Position numbers and translations under genes: made by a program. DNA of 8,034 nt from Clostridiales bacterium UBA7011 (lineage in GTDB: Bacteria; Bacillota; Clostridia; Oscillospirales; Butyricicoccaceae), in assembly GCA_002449635.1 (NCBI GenBank), contig DJXF01000118.1, positions 1 through 8,034 on the forward strand, written 5' to 3'. Positions within the stretch are counted from its first letter, which is position 1, and every line of letters starts with the position of its first letter. Of this stretch, positions 1 through 6,734 are shown one piece after another. The notes beneath the pieces are model-generated. The model was not told the origin of the DNA. It saw nothing but the letters and a program-made list of their open reading frames with translations, and did not search any database.

Positions 1-771
1 GAGGATCATATTGCTTTTCTGGACGAGAAGGCATATCGGGAAAGGCTTTGGGATCATCTTCCTCTCACGGATTTCTGGAAGATCGGACACGGAACCGTCC
101 GCAGACTGGAACGCTACGGACTTCACACCATGCGGGATATTGCCCGAACCTCACAGGTCAATGAATATCTGCTCTACAAAATTTTTGGCGCCGATGCAGA
201 GCTCCTGATCGATCACGCCTGGGGACGGGAGACGACAACCATTGCCGACATCAAAGCATATCGCCCGAAAAGCAGCAGCATTTCCAGCGGGCAGATTCTC
301 CCCTGCAATTACAGCTTTTCGGATGCCCGCCTGATTGTCCGGGAAATGACGGATTTGCTGGTGCTCGATCTCGTCGACAAAGGACTGACGGCAGAATCCG
401 TCACGCTGGATATCGGTTATGATTATAAGCTGGAGCGGGCGCCCTCTCACGGAACCGCCCATTTCGGCACGCCATCCAGCTCCGCGAAAAAAATTCTTGC
501 CGCAGCCGACGGGCTGTATGTCCGAATTGCCAATCAGGTTCTTCCCATCCGGAGAATCAGCATCTGCCTCAACCGTCTTTCCGTGGAGACCGGTCTGCAA
601 TATGATCTTTTCACCGACCCGAAAGAGGTCGAACGGGAGCGCAGTATGCAGCGTGCCGTTTTGAAATTAAAAAAGCGATTCGGCAAAAACGCAGTCTTAA
701 AGGGCTGCAATCTGGAGGAAGCCTCCACAGCAATCGAACGCAATGCACAAATCGGCGGACACAAAGCCTGA
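1..771 (+). CDS. Y-family translesion DNA polymerase (UmuC/UvrX type), C-terminal part; 5' end outside window
   Basis: The frame is open from the first base to a TGA at 769-771 and gives 256 residues with no start in the window. The internal ATG at 130 is not the true start, because the conserved helix-hairpin-helix precedes it: an IGxGT...RLerYGLhT pattern at visible residues 28-43. That segment is typical of the thumb of Y-family polymerases. The little-finger domain follows, from about residue 90 (SISSGQILP, then an ARLIVREM helix), and ends in a basic helix around LKLKKRFG. The palm and fingers with the catalytic carboxylates lie upstream and are not seen. Family members insert nucleotides opposite damaged bases and are commonly induced by DNA damage. 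A YolD-like gene starts 13 bases after the stop, the usual Bacillota arrangement for UvrX/YqjW-type enzymes. Assignment to the family is firm; the exact subgroup (UmuC, UvrX or DinB-like) is less so. Confidence 0.88.
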   Translation, partial: EDHIAFLDEKAYRERLWDHLPLTDFWKIGHGTVRRLERYGLHTMRDIARTSQVNEYLLYKIFGADAELLIDHAWGRETTTIADIKAYRPKSSSISSGQILPCNYSFSDARLIVREMTDLLVLDLVDKGLTAESVTLDIGYDYKLERAPSHGTAHFGTPSSSAKKILAAADGLYVRIANQVLPIRRISICLNRLSVETGLQYDLFTDPKEVERERSMQRAVLKLKKRFGKNAVLKGCNLEEASTAIERNAQIGGHKA

Positions 772-772
772 C

Positions 773-778
773 GAGGAG
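773..778 (+). promoter_or_regulatory. Ribosome binding site of the YolD-like gene
   Basis: GAGGAG lies just after the polymerase stop codon. Its position excludes ATG 743 and ATG 779 as efficient starts and favours 785 (6-base spacer) or 788 (9-base spacer). Confidence 0.6.
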
Positions 779-784
779 ATGAGT

Positions 785-1162
785 ATGATGAAGCAGTATC
801 CGCACATGAGCCGGCGGGACAGAGCGAAGCAGTTCGCCCCATTTGCCGCATTAAAAGGCTTTGAAGCTGCTCTGCGGGAAAAAGAACGCCAGATCGTTCC
901 GCGAAAAAATCTGTCTGCCGAAGCGGAAGCGGAGCTGGAACAAAAGCTGCGTATGATCCGGCCCTCCGATATGCTGACTGTTGTCTATTTTCAGCAATAT
1001 ACGGCCCCGGATATCGGGGAATATCTGCAGATTACCGGTCCGGTCTCCGCTCTGGACCGGAATGCCAAAACGCTTCAGATTGCAGATACCAGAATTCCCA
1101 CCGCACAGATTTACAGCCTGAAAGGCGATGTCTTTCTCTCGATGGAATGGGAGCAGGCATAA
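785..1162 (+). CDS. YolD-like protein, partner of the Y-family polymerase
   Basis: This is a 125-residue protein, within the usual size of the YolD-like family. The N-terminal MSRRDRAKQFAPFAALKGF stretch and the PSDMLTVVYF...YLQITGPV region are typical of clostridial YolD-like proteins. The C-terminal half looks like a small beta-rich fold ending in an IYSLKGDVF strand. The frame extends up to an ATG at 743, inside the polymerase gene, and there is another ATG at 779. GAGGAG at 773-778 abuts 779 but lies 6 bases before the ATG at 785 and 9 before 788, so 785 is chosen. It is co-transcribed with the polymerase, with 13 bases between stop and start. YolD-like genes commonly accompany UvrX/YqjW-type polymerases, but their molecular role is not well defined; an accessory or regulatory function is inference. 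Confidence 0.82.
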   Translation: MMKQYPHMSRRDRAKQFAPFAALKGFEAALREKERQIVPRKNLSAEAEAELEQKLRMIRPSDMLTVVYFQQYTAPDIGEYLQITGPVSALDRNAKTLQIADTRIPTAQIYSLKGDVFLSMEWEQA

Positions 1163-1189
1163 GTCTCATGCGCAAACAGGCGCCTCCGC

Positions 1190-2338
1190 TCAGCCGTGTT
1201 CCTGCTGCCAGCGGATCAGCCGGAAGACCTGCTCTGCGGCTGCGGTCATGTTCTGTTCCGCATTGTCGTGTTCCATGGCTTCCTGCAGGCTCACCGCGCC
1301 GCGCACAATCGGAAAGTAGGCATCAATCCCGCTGCCGTTGCAGACACGGGCATCTTCGGTGACGCATCCGCAAAAAGCCAGCACCAGCTTGCCATATTTC
1401 TTGCCGATACCGGCCGCGCCGATGGGCGCCTTGCCCATAACGGTCTGCCCGTCCAATCTTCCCTCGCCGGTGATGACGATGTCCGCATCTTTGATATCAT
1501 CCTCAAGACGGGTCTCCTCAAGAACAATTTTGATTCCGGATTCCAGTACCGCATTGGTAAAGGTCAGGAACGCGAAGCCCAAGCCGCCTGCGGCACCGGT
1601 ACCCGCCTGCAGAGGATTCGCATTCGGGAAGGTTTTCGCGGCCAGGGCAGCGTAATGGTCGAGCCACCTGTCCATCTGCCGGATCATCGCGGGCGCCGCG
1701 CCCTTCTGCGGACCGTAGACTGCGCTGGCTCCCTGTTCGCCGCAGAGCGGATTGGTCACATCACACGCGATGCGGAAGGTGCATTCCGCCAGCTCGGGCA
1801 GCACCTGATCCTCCGTGATTTTTACCAGCTCCTCCAGTCCCTTTGCTCCGAACGCCGCCTGATTTCCGCTCTCGTTGAGCATCCCATATCCCAAAGCCTG
1901 CAGCATGCCGATGCCGCCGTCATTGGTTGCACTTCCGCCGATGCCTACGATGAAGCGGCGGCAGCCGTTCGCAATGGCATCTTTGATGACCTCGCCTACG
2001 CCGTATGTGGTGGTGTTCATGGGGTTGCGCTCCTCATCGCTGACAAGCATGATTCCGGCAGCTCCCGACATCTCCACGATGGCCGTTCCGGTCTCCTCCA
2101 GTATGCCATAGGAACAGTTCACGGGCTTGCCCAGCGGACCGGTGACTGTGACCGTTTCCAGCCGGCCGCCCATACCCAGCGCAAGCGCCTCAACCGTGCC
2201 CTCGCCGCCATCCGCCAGCGGACGGACGATGACTTCTGCCGTGGGAATGGCCAGATGTATCCCCCGCCGAATGGCTCTTCCGGCCTCCAGCGAGCTCAGA
2301 CTGTCCTTCAGAGAATCCATTGCGACAACAACTTTCAT
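1190..2338 (-). CDS. glxK: Glycerate kinase, type 1 (GlxK/GarK family)
   Basis: This is a cytosolic kinase that phosphorylates glycerate with ATP (2-phosphoglycerate in characterised GarK/GlxK enzymes), feeding glycerate from sugar-acid or glyoxylate routes into lower glycolysis. At 382 residues it matches the ~380 usual for the family. It starts with MKVVVAMDSLKDSLSS and carries the family signatures in order: PLADGGEGT (40-48), GIGGSATNDGGIG (132-144), CDVTNPLCG (192-200), GPQKGA (209-214), GTGAAGGLGF (247-256) and DIVITGEGRLDGQT (286-299). The frame runs 64 codons further upstream, but that part crosses the promoter and the upstream terminator. AAAGGAG at 2347-2353 sits 8 bases before the ATG at 2336-2338, which fixes the start. 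No catabolic partner gene is adjacent. It has its own candidate promoter with an overlapping inverted repeat, and it converges on the YolD-like gene with a 27-bp gap. No lesion is seen. Confidence 0.95.
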   Translation of the reverse strand: MKVVVAMDSLKDSLSSLEAGRAIRRGIHLAIPTAEVIVRPLADGGEGTVEALALGMGGRLETVTVTGPLGKPVNCSYGILEETGTAIVEMSGAAGIMLVSDEERNPMNTTTYGVGEVIKDAIANGCRRFIVGIGGSATNDGGIGMLQALGYGMLNESGNQAAFGAKGLEELVKITEDQVLPELAECTFRIACDVTNPLCGEQGASAVYGPQKGAAPAMIRQMDRWLDHYAALAAKTFPNANPLQAGTGAAGGLGFAFLTFTNAVLESGIKIVLEETRLEDDIKDADIVITGEGRLDGQTVMGKAPIGAAGIGKKYGKLVLAFCGCVTEDARVCNGSGIDAYFPIVRGAVSLQEAMEHDNAEQNMTAAAEQVFRLIRWQQEHG

Positions 2339-2390
2339 GATGCCCTCTCCTTTCCGTTCCATGCGGGAATTGCAATCCCTCGTTGATTCC

Positions 2391-2399
2391 ATTGTACCA
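2391..2399 (-). promoter_or_regulatory. Candidate extended -10 promoter of glycerate kinase
   Basis: On the - strand the sequence reads TGGTACAAT, an extended -10 (TG-N-TACAAT). The hexamer is at 2391-2396, about 53 bases upstream of the kinase ATG. The hexamer 17 bases further upstream (TACATA) is a poor -35, which fits an extended -10 promoter that needs little -35 contact. It lies downstream of the terminator at 2485-2512, so the kinase appears to be transcribed separately from the hydrolase. Confidence 0.5.
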
Positions 2400-2401
2400 G
2401 A

Positions 2402-2416
2402 ATAGAACGGTTCTAT
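2402..2416. promoter_or_regulatory. 15-bp inverted repeat over the kinase promoter, candidate operator
   Basis: ATAGAAC-G-GTTCTAT has perfect 7-bp arms around one central base. It begins 3 bp upstream of the TG of the extended -10 element and fills the -10/-35 spacer and part of the -35 position. A protein bound there would block RNA polymerase. The symmetry and location fit an operator, but the regulator is unknown and none is encoded in the window. Confidence 0.45.
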
Positions 2417-2484
2417 GTACCCCCGACGCCATAAAGAATGGAATGATAAAATAAAAAACCGCTTTTGCGCGCGCATCGGCAGCG

Positions 2485-2512
2485 AAAAGGCGCCTCCCCG
2501 AAGGGAAGCGCC
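2485..2512 (-). terminator. Intrinsic terminator with UUCG tetraloop after the cytosolic hydrolase
   Basis: On the - strand, GGCGCTTCCC - TTCG - GGGAGGCGCC forms a 10-bp stem, all paired with one G-U. It closes on the very stable C(UUCG)G tetraloop and is followed by TTTT. It lies 37 bases beyond the hydrolase stop codon at 2549. On the + strand the G-U becomes a C-A mismatch and there is no T-run directly after the stem, so the orientation is clear. Confidence 0.88.
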
Positions 2513-2548
2513 CGCGTGATTCTGATCCATTGTGCGAAATGGTTTTTG

Positions 2549-3502
2549 TTATTTCAGATTGTCCTTAAAAAAGGCTTCCAGCTTGTCAAACGGAATTCTG
2601 TCGGTGCGGTCATACAGATCAATATGTTCGGCATCCGCTACCTCATAGATCTCCTTCGGCTCGGCAGCCTTCTCATACGCAGTCTCGGAGAAGGATTTGG
2701 AATGTGCCCGGTCGCCAACGACAAACAGAATCGGTCTCGGAGAAATCTCATGCACATAATTCAGGCAGGAGAACTGCATCATCGCAAGATTGGATGTGGT
2801 GGTAAATCCTCCTCTTGCATTCGGATGATGACCTCTGCGCACCGCATAGAAACGATTCCATTCATTTGTCAGCGGATCGGTTTCCGGCAGTTCATCGTCC
2901 GCATACGGCGTTTCCGGGAATGCCGGAATATACTCGGGCTCTCCGTTTTCAAAGTCCTTCCATCTCTGTTCACACAGCTGCTTCTTCATCTCGTCAATCT
3001 GTTCTTTGTTCAGATTCATCATGTCTCTGCCATTGGAGATGTCATACATGGATGCAGTTGCGACTGCCTTGATGCGGACATCCACAGAAGCCGCAGAAAG
3101 CGCGAAGCCGCCGGAACCGCAAATGCCGATGACGCCAATCTTTTCTCTGTCGACAAACGGCACCTTTGTTCCCAGATAATCCACGGCGGCGCTGAAGGAT
3201 TCCGCAAACAGCTCCGGCGAGGAAACGCGTCTCGGCTCACCTGCCGACTCGCCCATATATACCTGGTCAAAGGTCAGAACCACAAAGCCTCTTCCGGCCA
3301 GTTCATTCGCATAAACACACGGTCCCTGCTCCTTGACTCCGCCGTAAGGTGCGCCGACAATCAGCGCCGGATATTGTTTCGATTCGTCCAGATCCTTTGC
3401 CGTGTAAAGGTCTGCCGCGATTGCGATTCCATAACGATTGCTGTACCGGACATGCTTTCTTTCGACTCTCTCATTTAATTCCGTGATATATCCATATGCC
3501 AT
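2549..3502 (-). CDS. Alpha/beta hydrolase of the dienelactone-hydrolase/YcjY-like group, cytoplasmic
   Basis: This is a 317-residue protein with a complete alpha/beta hydrolase core. The first strand region PALIVGAPYGG (45-55) would form the oxyanion hole. The nucleophile elbow is in VIGICGSGG (124-132). Candidate acid Asp264 lies in VVGDRAH and candidate His293 in EHIDLYDR. A cap insertion of about 70 residues (roughly 155-245) includes a charged helix and an ETPYADDELPETDP loop. The elbow can be read with Cys128 (GxCxS, as in dienelactone hydrolases) or Ser130 (CGSGG) as nucleophile. There is no signal peptide or TM segment. The frame runs 27 codons further, but GGAGG at 3511-3515 sits 8 bases before the ATG at 3500-3502, and the -10 box lies just upstream, which fixes the start. 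It is monocistronic between its own promoter and a UUCG terminator. The substrate cannot be told; esterase or peptidase activity is possible. Confidence 0.85.
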   Translation of the reverse strand: MAYGYITELNERVERKHVRYSNRYGIAIAADLYTAKDLDESKQYPALIVGAPYGGVKEQGPCVYANELAGRGFVVLTFDQVYMGESAGEPRRVSSPELFAESFSAAVDYLGTKVPFVDREKIGVIGICGSGGFALSAASVDVRIKAVATASMYDISNGRDMMNLNKEQIDEMKKQLCEQRWKDFENGEPEYIPAFPETPYADDELPETDPLTNEWNRFYAVRRGHHPNARGGFTTTSNLAMMQFSCLNYVHEISPRPILFVVGDRAHSKSFSETAYEKAAEPKEIYEVADAEHIDLYDRTDRIPFDKLEAFFKDNLK

Positions 3503-3539
3503 GATAAATGCCTCCATTCCGCAGTCGTCTGTGTCTCTC

Positions 3540-3569
3540 ATTATACAGCAGAAGCTTTCCATGTTCCAA
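3540..3569 (-). promoter_or_regulatory. Sigma-A-type promoter of the cytosolic hydrolase
   Basis: On the - strand, TTGGAA (3564-3569) is followed after 18 bases by a perfect TATAAT (3540-3545). The predicted start would leave a leader of about 30 bases containing the GGAGG ribosome binding site and the ATG at 3502. This supports transcription separate from the feo operon upstream. Confidence 0.7.
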
Positions 3570-3637
3570 TACTTATCTTTCATATCAGTCCATGCTCGAA
3601 TTGCATAGAAGAAAGATGAGCGGGGACTCTCTGTTTG

Positions 3638-4069
3638 TTACCGGGTTGTGTGATGCCGGTTTCCGTCGGTTCGTTTGATTTCAGACGGCTTGATCTGCGG
3701 ATCATCCGAAATCATTCCCAGTACAACATATCCTGCTCCGGCTACGGCACGGGACAGTGTGGCCTCGTCAGGCGGCTGCTTGAGCCGTACGGCTGCCTTA
3801 TGGGCGGATATGTCCGCTTTTGCCCATACCCCGTCCATCGCATTGAGGGCATTTTCCACCCTGCGGGCACAGTTCTCGCAGGTCATGCCGCCGATTTTCA
3901 GCTCGACCGAATAGGGATAGTGGAACGGATTGCGGTCGCTGACCCTGCGCCTCTTTTCCGCCTCTTCATGCTCTCCGCAGCACCCGCCTCCCCGGCGGGC
4001 TTTTTTTCTGATGTGCAGCAGGGCCCAAAAAACCGCCGCCGCGACAATCGCAGGAATCAGATATCTCAT
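3638..4069 (-). CDS. Membrane-anchored HMA-domain (heavy-metal-associated) protein of the feo operon
   Basis: This is a 143-residue protein. Residues 1-20 (MRYLIPAIVAAAVFWALLHI) form one hydrophobic segment, followed by a basic patch (RKKARR) and GGGCCGEHEE with Cys30-Cys31. This N-terminus resembles that of the Cys-rich peptide encoded just upstream. From about residue 52 comes an HMA domain: SVELKIGGMTCENCARR with the GMTCxxC metal loop (Cys64, Cys67), then a VENALNAMDGV helix and alternating strands to about residue 120. The tail is polar and ends HHTTR. HMA domains bind soft metals, usually Cu(I) or Zn(II), through the CxxC pair; a role in iron uptake is inference. The start is the ATG at 4067-4069, which overlaps the preceding TGA as ATGA. 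AAGGAGT at 4078-4084 has GGAG 9 bases before it. An alternative start at 4099 has no comparable site. The topology and metal are unknown. Confidence 0.82.
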   Translation of the reverse strand: MRYLIPAIVAAAVFWALLHIRKKARRGGGCCGEHEEAEKRRRVSDRNPFHYPYSVELKIGGMTCENCARRVENALNAMDGVWAKADISAHKAAVRLKQPPDEATLSRAVAGAGYVVLGMISDDPQIKPSEIKRTDGNRHHTTR

Positions 4070-4227
4070 TTTTGCGGACTCCTTGTGCGCGAGGGACATG
4101 CCGCCGCGCAGCCGGCGCAGTTACACCCGCAGCTTTTTCCCCGTTTTCGGTTGTTCCGGATGCTGCGAATCGCCAGAATGACAGCCAGCGCCACCAGCAC
4201 CAGAAGAATGATATCCCACAGATTCAT
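4066..4227 (-). CDS. FeoB-associated Cys-rich membrane peptide
   Basis: This is a 53-residue protein. Residues 1-20 (MNLWDIILLVLVALAVILAI) form one transmembrane segment. A basic stretch follows (RSIRNNRKRGK), then a cysteine cluster CGCNCAGCAAAC (Cys33, 35, 37, 40, 44) and a short polar tail. This is the pattern of the small FeoB-associated Cys-rich family that follows feoB in many Bacillota; a function as metal relay or complex stabiliser is proposed by analogy, not shown. GGAGGAG at 4234-4240, inside the end of feoAB, lies 6 bases before the ATG at 4225-4227. One base separates the FeoB stop from this start. Its own stop overlaps the HMA gene start by ATGA. The basic-positive rule suggests that the cysteines face the cytoplasm. 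Confidence 0.88.
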   Translation of the reverse strand: MNLWDIILLVLVALAVILAIRSIRNNRKRGKSCGCNCAGCAAACPSRTRSPQK

Positions 4228-4228
4228 G

Positions 4229-6580
4229 TCAAACTCCTCCCAGCATCATGCCGATGAGATGTACCACGCAGGCCGCGAGCCAGGCGACGACACATTGCCA
4301 TACGACAACGCCCAGCGCCCATTTTCCGCCCAGCTCCCGCTTGACCGAGGCGATTGCCGCCACACAGGGCGTATAGAGCAGGGAGAACACCAGCATGGTC
4401 GCAGCGGAAAGCGGTGTCAGCACGGATTGCACGCCTTTCGCGAACAGAACTTCCATGGTGGAGACCACGCTCTCCTTTGCCATGAAGCCGCTGATGAGGG
4501 AAACGCAGATCCGCCAGTCGCCCAGGCCCAGCGGGCGCATAATCGGCGCCACAACGCCCGAGAGCACAGCCAGAATGCTTTCCGCGGAATCAGAGTCAGC
4601 GACGATATTAAAGTGCAGGTCAAATCTCTGCAAAAACCACACCACGATGGTGGCAATCAGGATGACGGAAAAGGCACGCTGCAAAAAGTCCTTTGCCTTG
4701 TCCCACAGCAGCTGCGCCACATTGCGCACGCCCGGCATGCGGTAATTCGGCAGCTCCATCACAAACGGCGCCGCCTCGCCGCGGAACAGCGTGTCCTTAT
4801 ACAGCAGCGCCACCAGAACTGCCATCACGATGCCCAGAAGATACAGACCGACCATGATAAGGCCGCCCCTGCCCGGGAAAAAGGCGCTGACAAAAAACGC
4901 GTAAATGGGCATTTTCGCCGAGCAGCTCATGAACGGCGTCAGAAGAATGGTCATTTTGCGATCGCGCTCGCTGGGCAGGGTGCGCGTCGCCATGACGGCA
5001 GGCACCGAGCAGCCGAATCCGATCAGCATCGGAACGATGCTCCGCCCGGACAGACCAATCCGGCGCAGCAGCTTGTCCATGAAAAACGCCACACGGGCGA
5101 TATATCCGCTGTCCTCCAGAATGGAAAGGAAGAAAAACAGCGTGACAATGATCGGCAAAAAGCTCAGAACGCTTCCCACACCGGCAAAGATGCCGTTGAT
5201 AATGAGGCTGTGGATGACCTCATTCACGCCGGCCGATGTCAGCGCCGTATCCGCGATACCGGTCAGGGCGTCAATTCCCGTTTCCAGAAGTCCCTGGAGC
5301 CATGCGCCGATCACGTTAAAGGTGAGCCAGGACACTGCCGCCATAATTGCGATAAACATGGGAATCGCCGTGTATTTTCCGGTGAGAACGCGGTCAATTT
5401 TCTGGCTGCGGACGCGTTCTTTGCTCTCCACCGGCTTTCGGACTGTGGCCTCACACACCTTCTGAATGAACGAAAAACGCATATCCGCAATGGCGGCGCT
5501 GCGGTCAAGGCCGCGCTCGCTCTCCATCCGTAAAATGATATGCTCCAGCATTTCCTTTTCGTTCTGATCCAGCATGAGCTGCGCCAGCACCAGCGGGTCG
5601 CCCTCGATCACCTTGCTCGTGGCAAACCGGACCGGAAGTCCCGCCCGGTTCGCGTGATCCTCAATCAGATGAATGATGCCGTGAATGCAGCTGTGCACCG
5701 TTCCGCCATGGTCCTGCTCGTCGCAGAAGTCCTGCCGCAGCGGCTTTTCCTGATATCGCGCAATGTGCAGCGCATGGTCAATCAGCTCGTCTACGCCCGA
5801 ATTCTTCGCCGCAGAGATGGGCAGAACCGGAACGCCCAGCATTGCCTCCATCGCGTTTACATCTATGACGCCGCCGTTTCCCATCACCTCGTCCATCATG
5901 TTCAGCGCCACAACCATGGGTACGTTCATCTCGATGAGCTGCATGGTCAGGTAGAGATTTCGCTCGATGTTTGTCGCGTCCACAATGTTGATGATGGCCC
6001 GCGGCTTGTCGTTGAGGACAAAATTGCGGGACACGATCTCCTCGCTGCTGTAAGGTGACATGGAATAGATGCCCGGCAAATCCGTGACGAGGGTGTCGGG
6101 ATGACCCTTAATCGGACCGTCCTTCCGGTCTACTGTCACACCCGGAAAGTTGCCCACATGCTGATTCGAGCCGGTGAGCTGATTAAACAGCGTCGTCTTG
6201 CCGCTGTTCTGGTTGCCTACAAGCGCAAAGGTGAGCGGCGTACCTTCCGGAAGCGGATCGCCCGAGCCCTTGGGGTGAAAACGTCCGCCCTCGCCCAGTC
6301 CGGGGTGTTCTGTTTTATGTACCTTGGTCATCTTCTCTGCGGCTGTCTGCTCTTCCTCCGTCGGCTCAACCGCGATCTGTGCCGCGTCGGCGAGACGCAG
6401 CGTCAGCTCATATCCGTGGAGCATGAGCTCCATGGGGTCGCCCATAGGGGCATATTTGATGACCTTCACCTGCGTGCCGGGAATCAGGCCCATATCGAGG
6501 AAATGCTGGCGCAGTGCGCCCTCACCACCGACGGCCGTGACGACGGCACTCTTCCCTATCTCCAGTTCTCTTAATGTCAT
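4229..6580 (-). CDS. feoB: Ferrous iron transporter, FeoA-FeoB fusion
   Basis: This 783-residue protein drives GTP-dependent uptake of Fe(II) across the cytoplasmic membrane. Residues 1-73 are a FeoA domain (SH3-like): MTLRELEIGK, then the LDMGLIPGTQVKV motif. A charged linker (about 74-115) joins it to the FeoB G domain, which has G1 GNQNSGKT (122-129), switch NFPGVTVD (144-151), G3 DLPG (167-170), G4 NMMD (227-230) and G5 SAAK (256-259). A helical region to about 395 precedes the polytopic membrane part. That part carries the Gate motifs around LEDSGYIARVAF (488-499), GFGCSVPA (521-528) and FMSCSAKMP (550-558), with Cys524 and Cys553, and a second gate with YTPC (736-739) near the end. Separate FeoB proteins are about 670-780 residues, so this is full length plus FeoA. 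AAGGAG at 6588-6593 lies 7 bases before the ATG. It heads a three-gene operon; no clear promoter or Fur/DtxR box was found in the 154-bp leader. Confidence 0.97.
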   Translation of the reverse strand: MTLRELEIGKSAVVTAVGGEGALRQHFLDMGLIPGTQVKVIKYAPMGDPMELMLHGYELTLRLADAAQIAVEPTEEEQTAAEKMTKVHKTEHPGLGEGGRFHPKGSGDPLPEGTPLTFALVGNQNSGKTTLFNQLTGSNQHVGNFPGVTVDRKDGPIKGHPDTLVTDLPGIYSMSPYSSEEIVSRNFVLNDKPRAIINIVDATNIERNLYLTMQLIEMNVPMVVALNMMDEVMGNGGVIDVNAMEAMLGVPVLPISAAKNSGVDELIDHALHIARYQEKPLRQDFCDEQDHGGTVHSCIHGIIHLIEDHANRAGLPVRFATSKVIEGDPLVLAQLMLDQNEKEMLEHIILRMESERGLDRSAAIADMRFSFIQKVCEATVRKPVESKERVRSQKIDRVLTGKYTAIPMFIAIMAAVSWLTFNVIGAWLQGLLETGIDALTGIADTALTSAGVNEVIHSLIINGIFAGVGSVLSFLPIIVTLFFFLSILEDSGYIARVAFFMDKLLRRIGLSGRSIVPMLIGFGCSVPAVMATRTLPSERDRKMTILLTPFMSCSAKMPIYAFFVSAFFPGRGGLIMVGLYLLGIVMAVLVALLYKDTLFRGEAAPFVMELPNYRMPGVRNVAQLLWDKAKDFLQRAFSVILIATIVVWFLQRFDLHFNIVADSDSAESILAVLSGVVAPIMRPLGLGDWRICVSLISGFMAKESVVSTMEVLFAKGVQSVLTPLSAATMLVFSLLYTPCVAAIASVKRELGGKWALGVVVWQCVVAWLAACVVHLIGMMLGGV

Positions 6581-6734
6581 ACATGCACTCCTTCATTCTT
6601 TCTATGTTTCTATCTATCCGCCTGCAAACGCATCACATCCCGCTGCTCATGCGAACAGAGCCGCAGGTATGATGCTCCGGCCGGAACCGCTGATCTCATT
6701 TTATCCGACAGCTCTCAAGGGGGACTGTCCTGCG
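6581..6734 (-). other. Leader region between the membrane hydrolase and feoAB
   Basis: These 154 bp contain the feoAB ribosome binding site (6588-6593) and a central 10-bp palindrome TCCGGCCGGA. A weak 5-bp stem (GACAG...CTGTC on the - strand) follows the hydrolase stop without a T-run. I see no convincing -35/-10 pair and no recognisable iron-regulator box, so it is open whether feoAB has its own promoter here or is read through from the hydrolase. Confidence 0.4.

Noticed and set aside
1163..1189. Shared terminator between the convergent YolD-like and glycerate kinase genes
   Set aside because: Only a 4-bp GCGC/GCGC stem without a T-run is visible, too weak to call on either strand.
1196..2386. 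396-codon + strand open frame
   Set aside because: It is antisense to the glycerate kinase, which carries all its family motifs; there is no recognisable domain or ribosome binding site.
3570..3637. Terminator after the HMA gene
   Set aside because: GAAAGAT/ATCTTTC (3611-3617 and 3575-3581) could pair, but over a loop of about 30 bases and without a T-run. It also abuts the hydrolase promoter, so it is not called.
3635..5533. 632-codon + strand open frame
   Set aside because: It lies antisense to the HMA gene, the Cys-rich gene and the second half of feoAB, all of which have clear family motifs. The translation is rich in His, Arg and Gln with no recognisable domain, as expected for a shadow of GC-rich coding sequence.
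6581..6734. Fur or DtxR box upstream of feoAB
   Set aside because: I looked for GATAAT-type and TTAGG-type inverted repeats and saw none; the TCCGGCCGGA palindrome does not match either.
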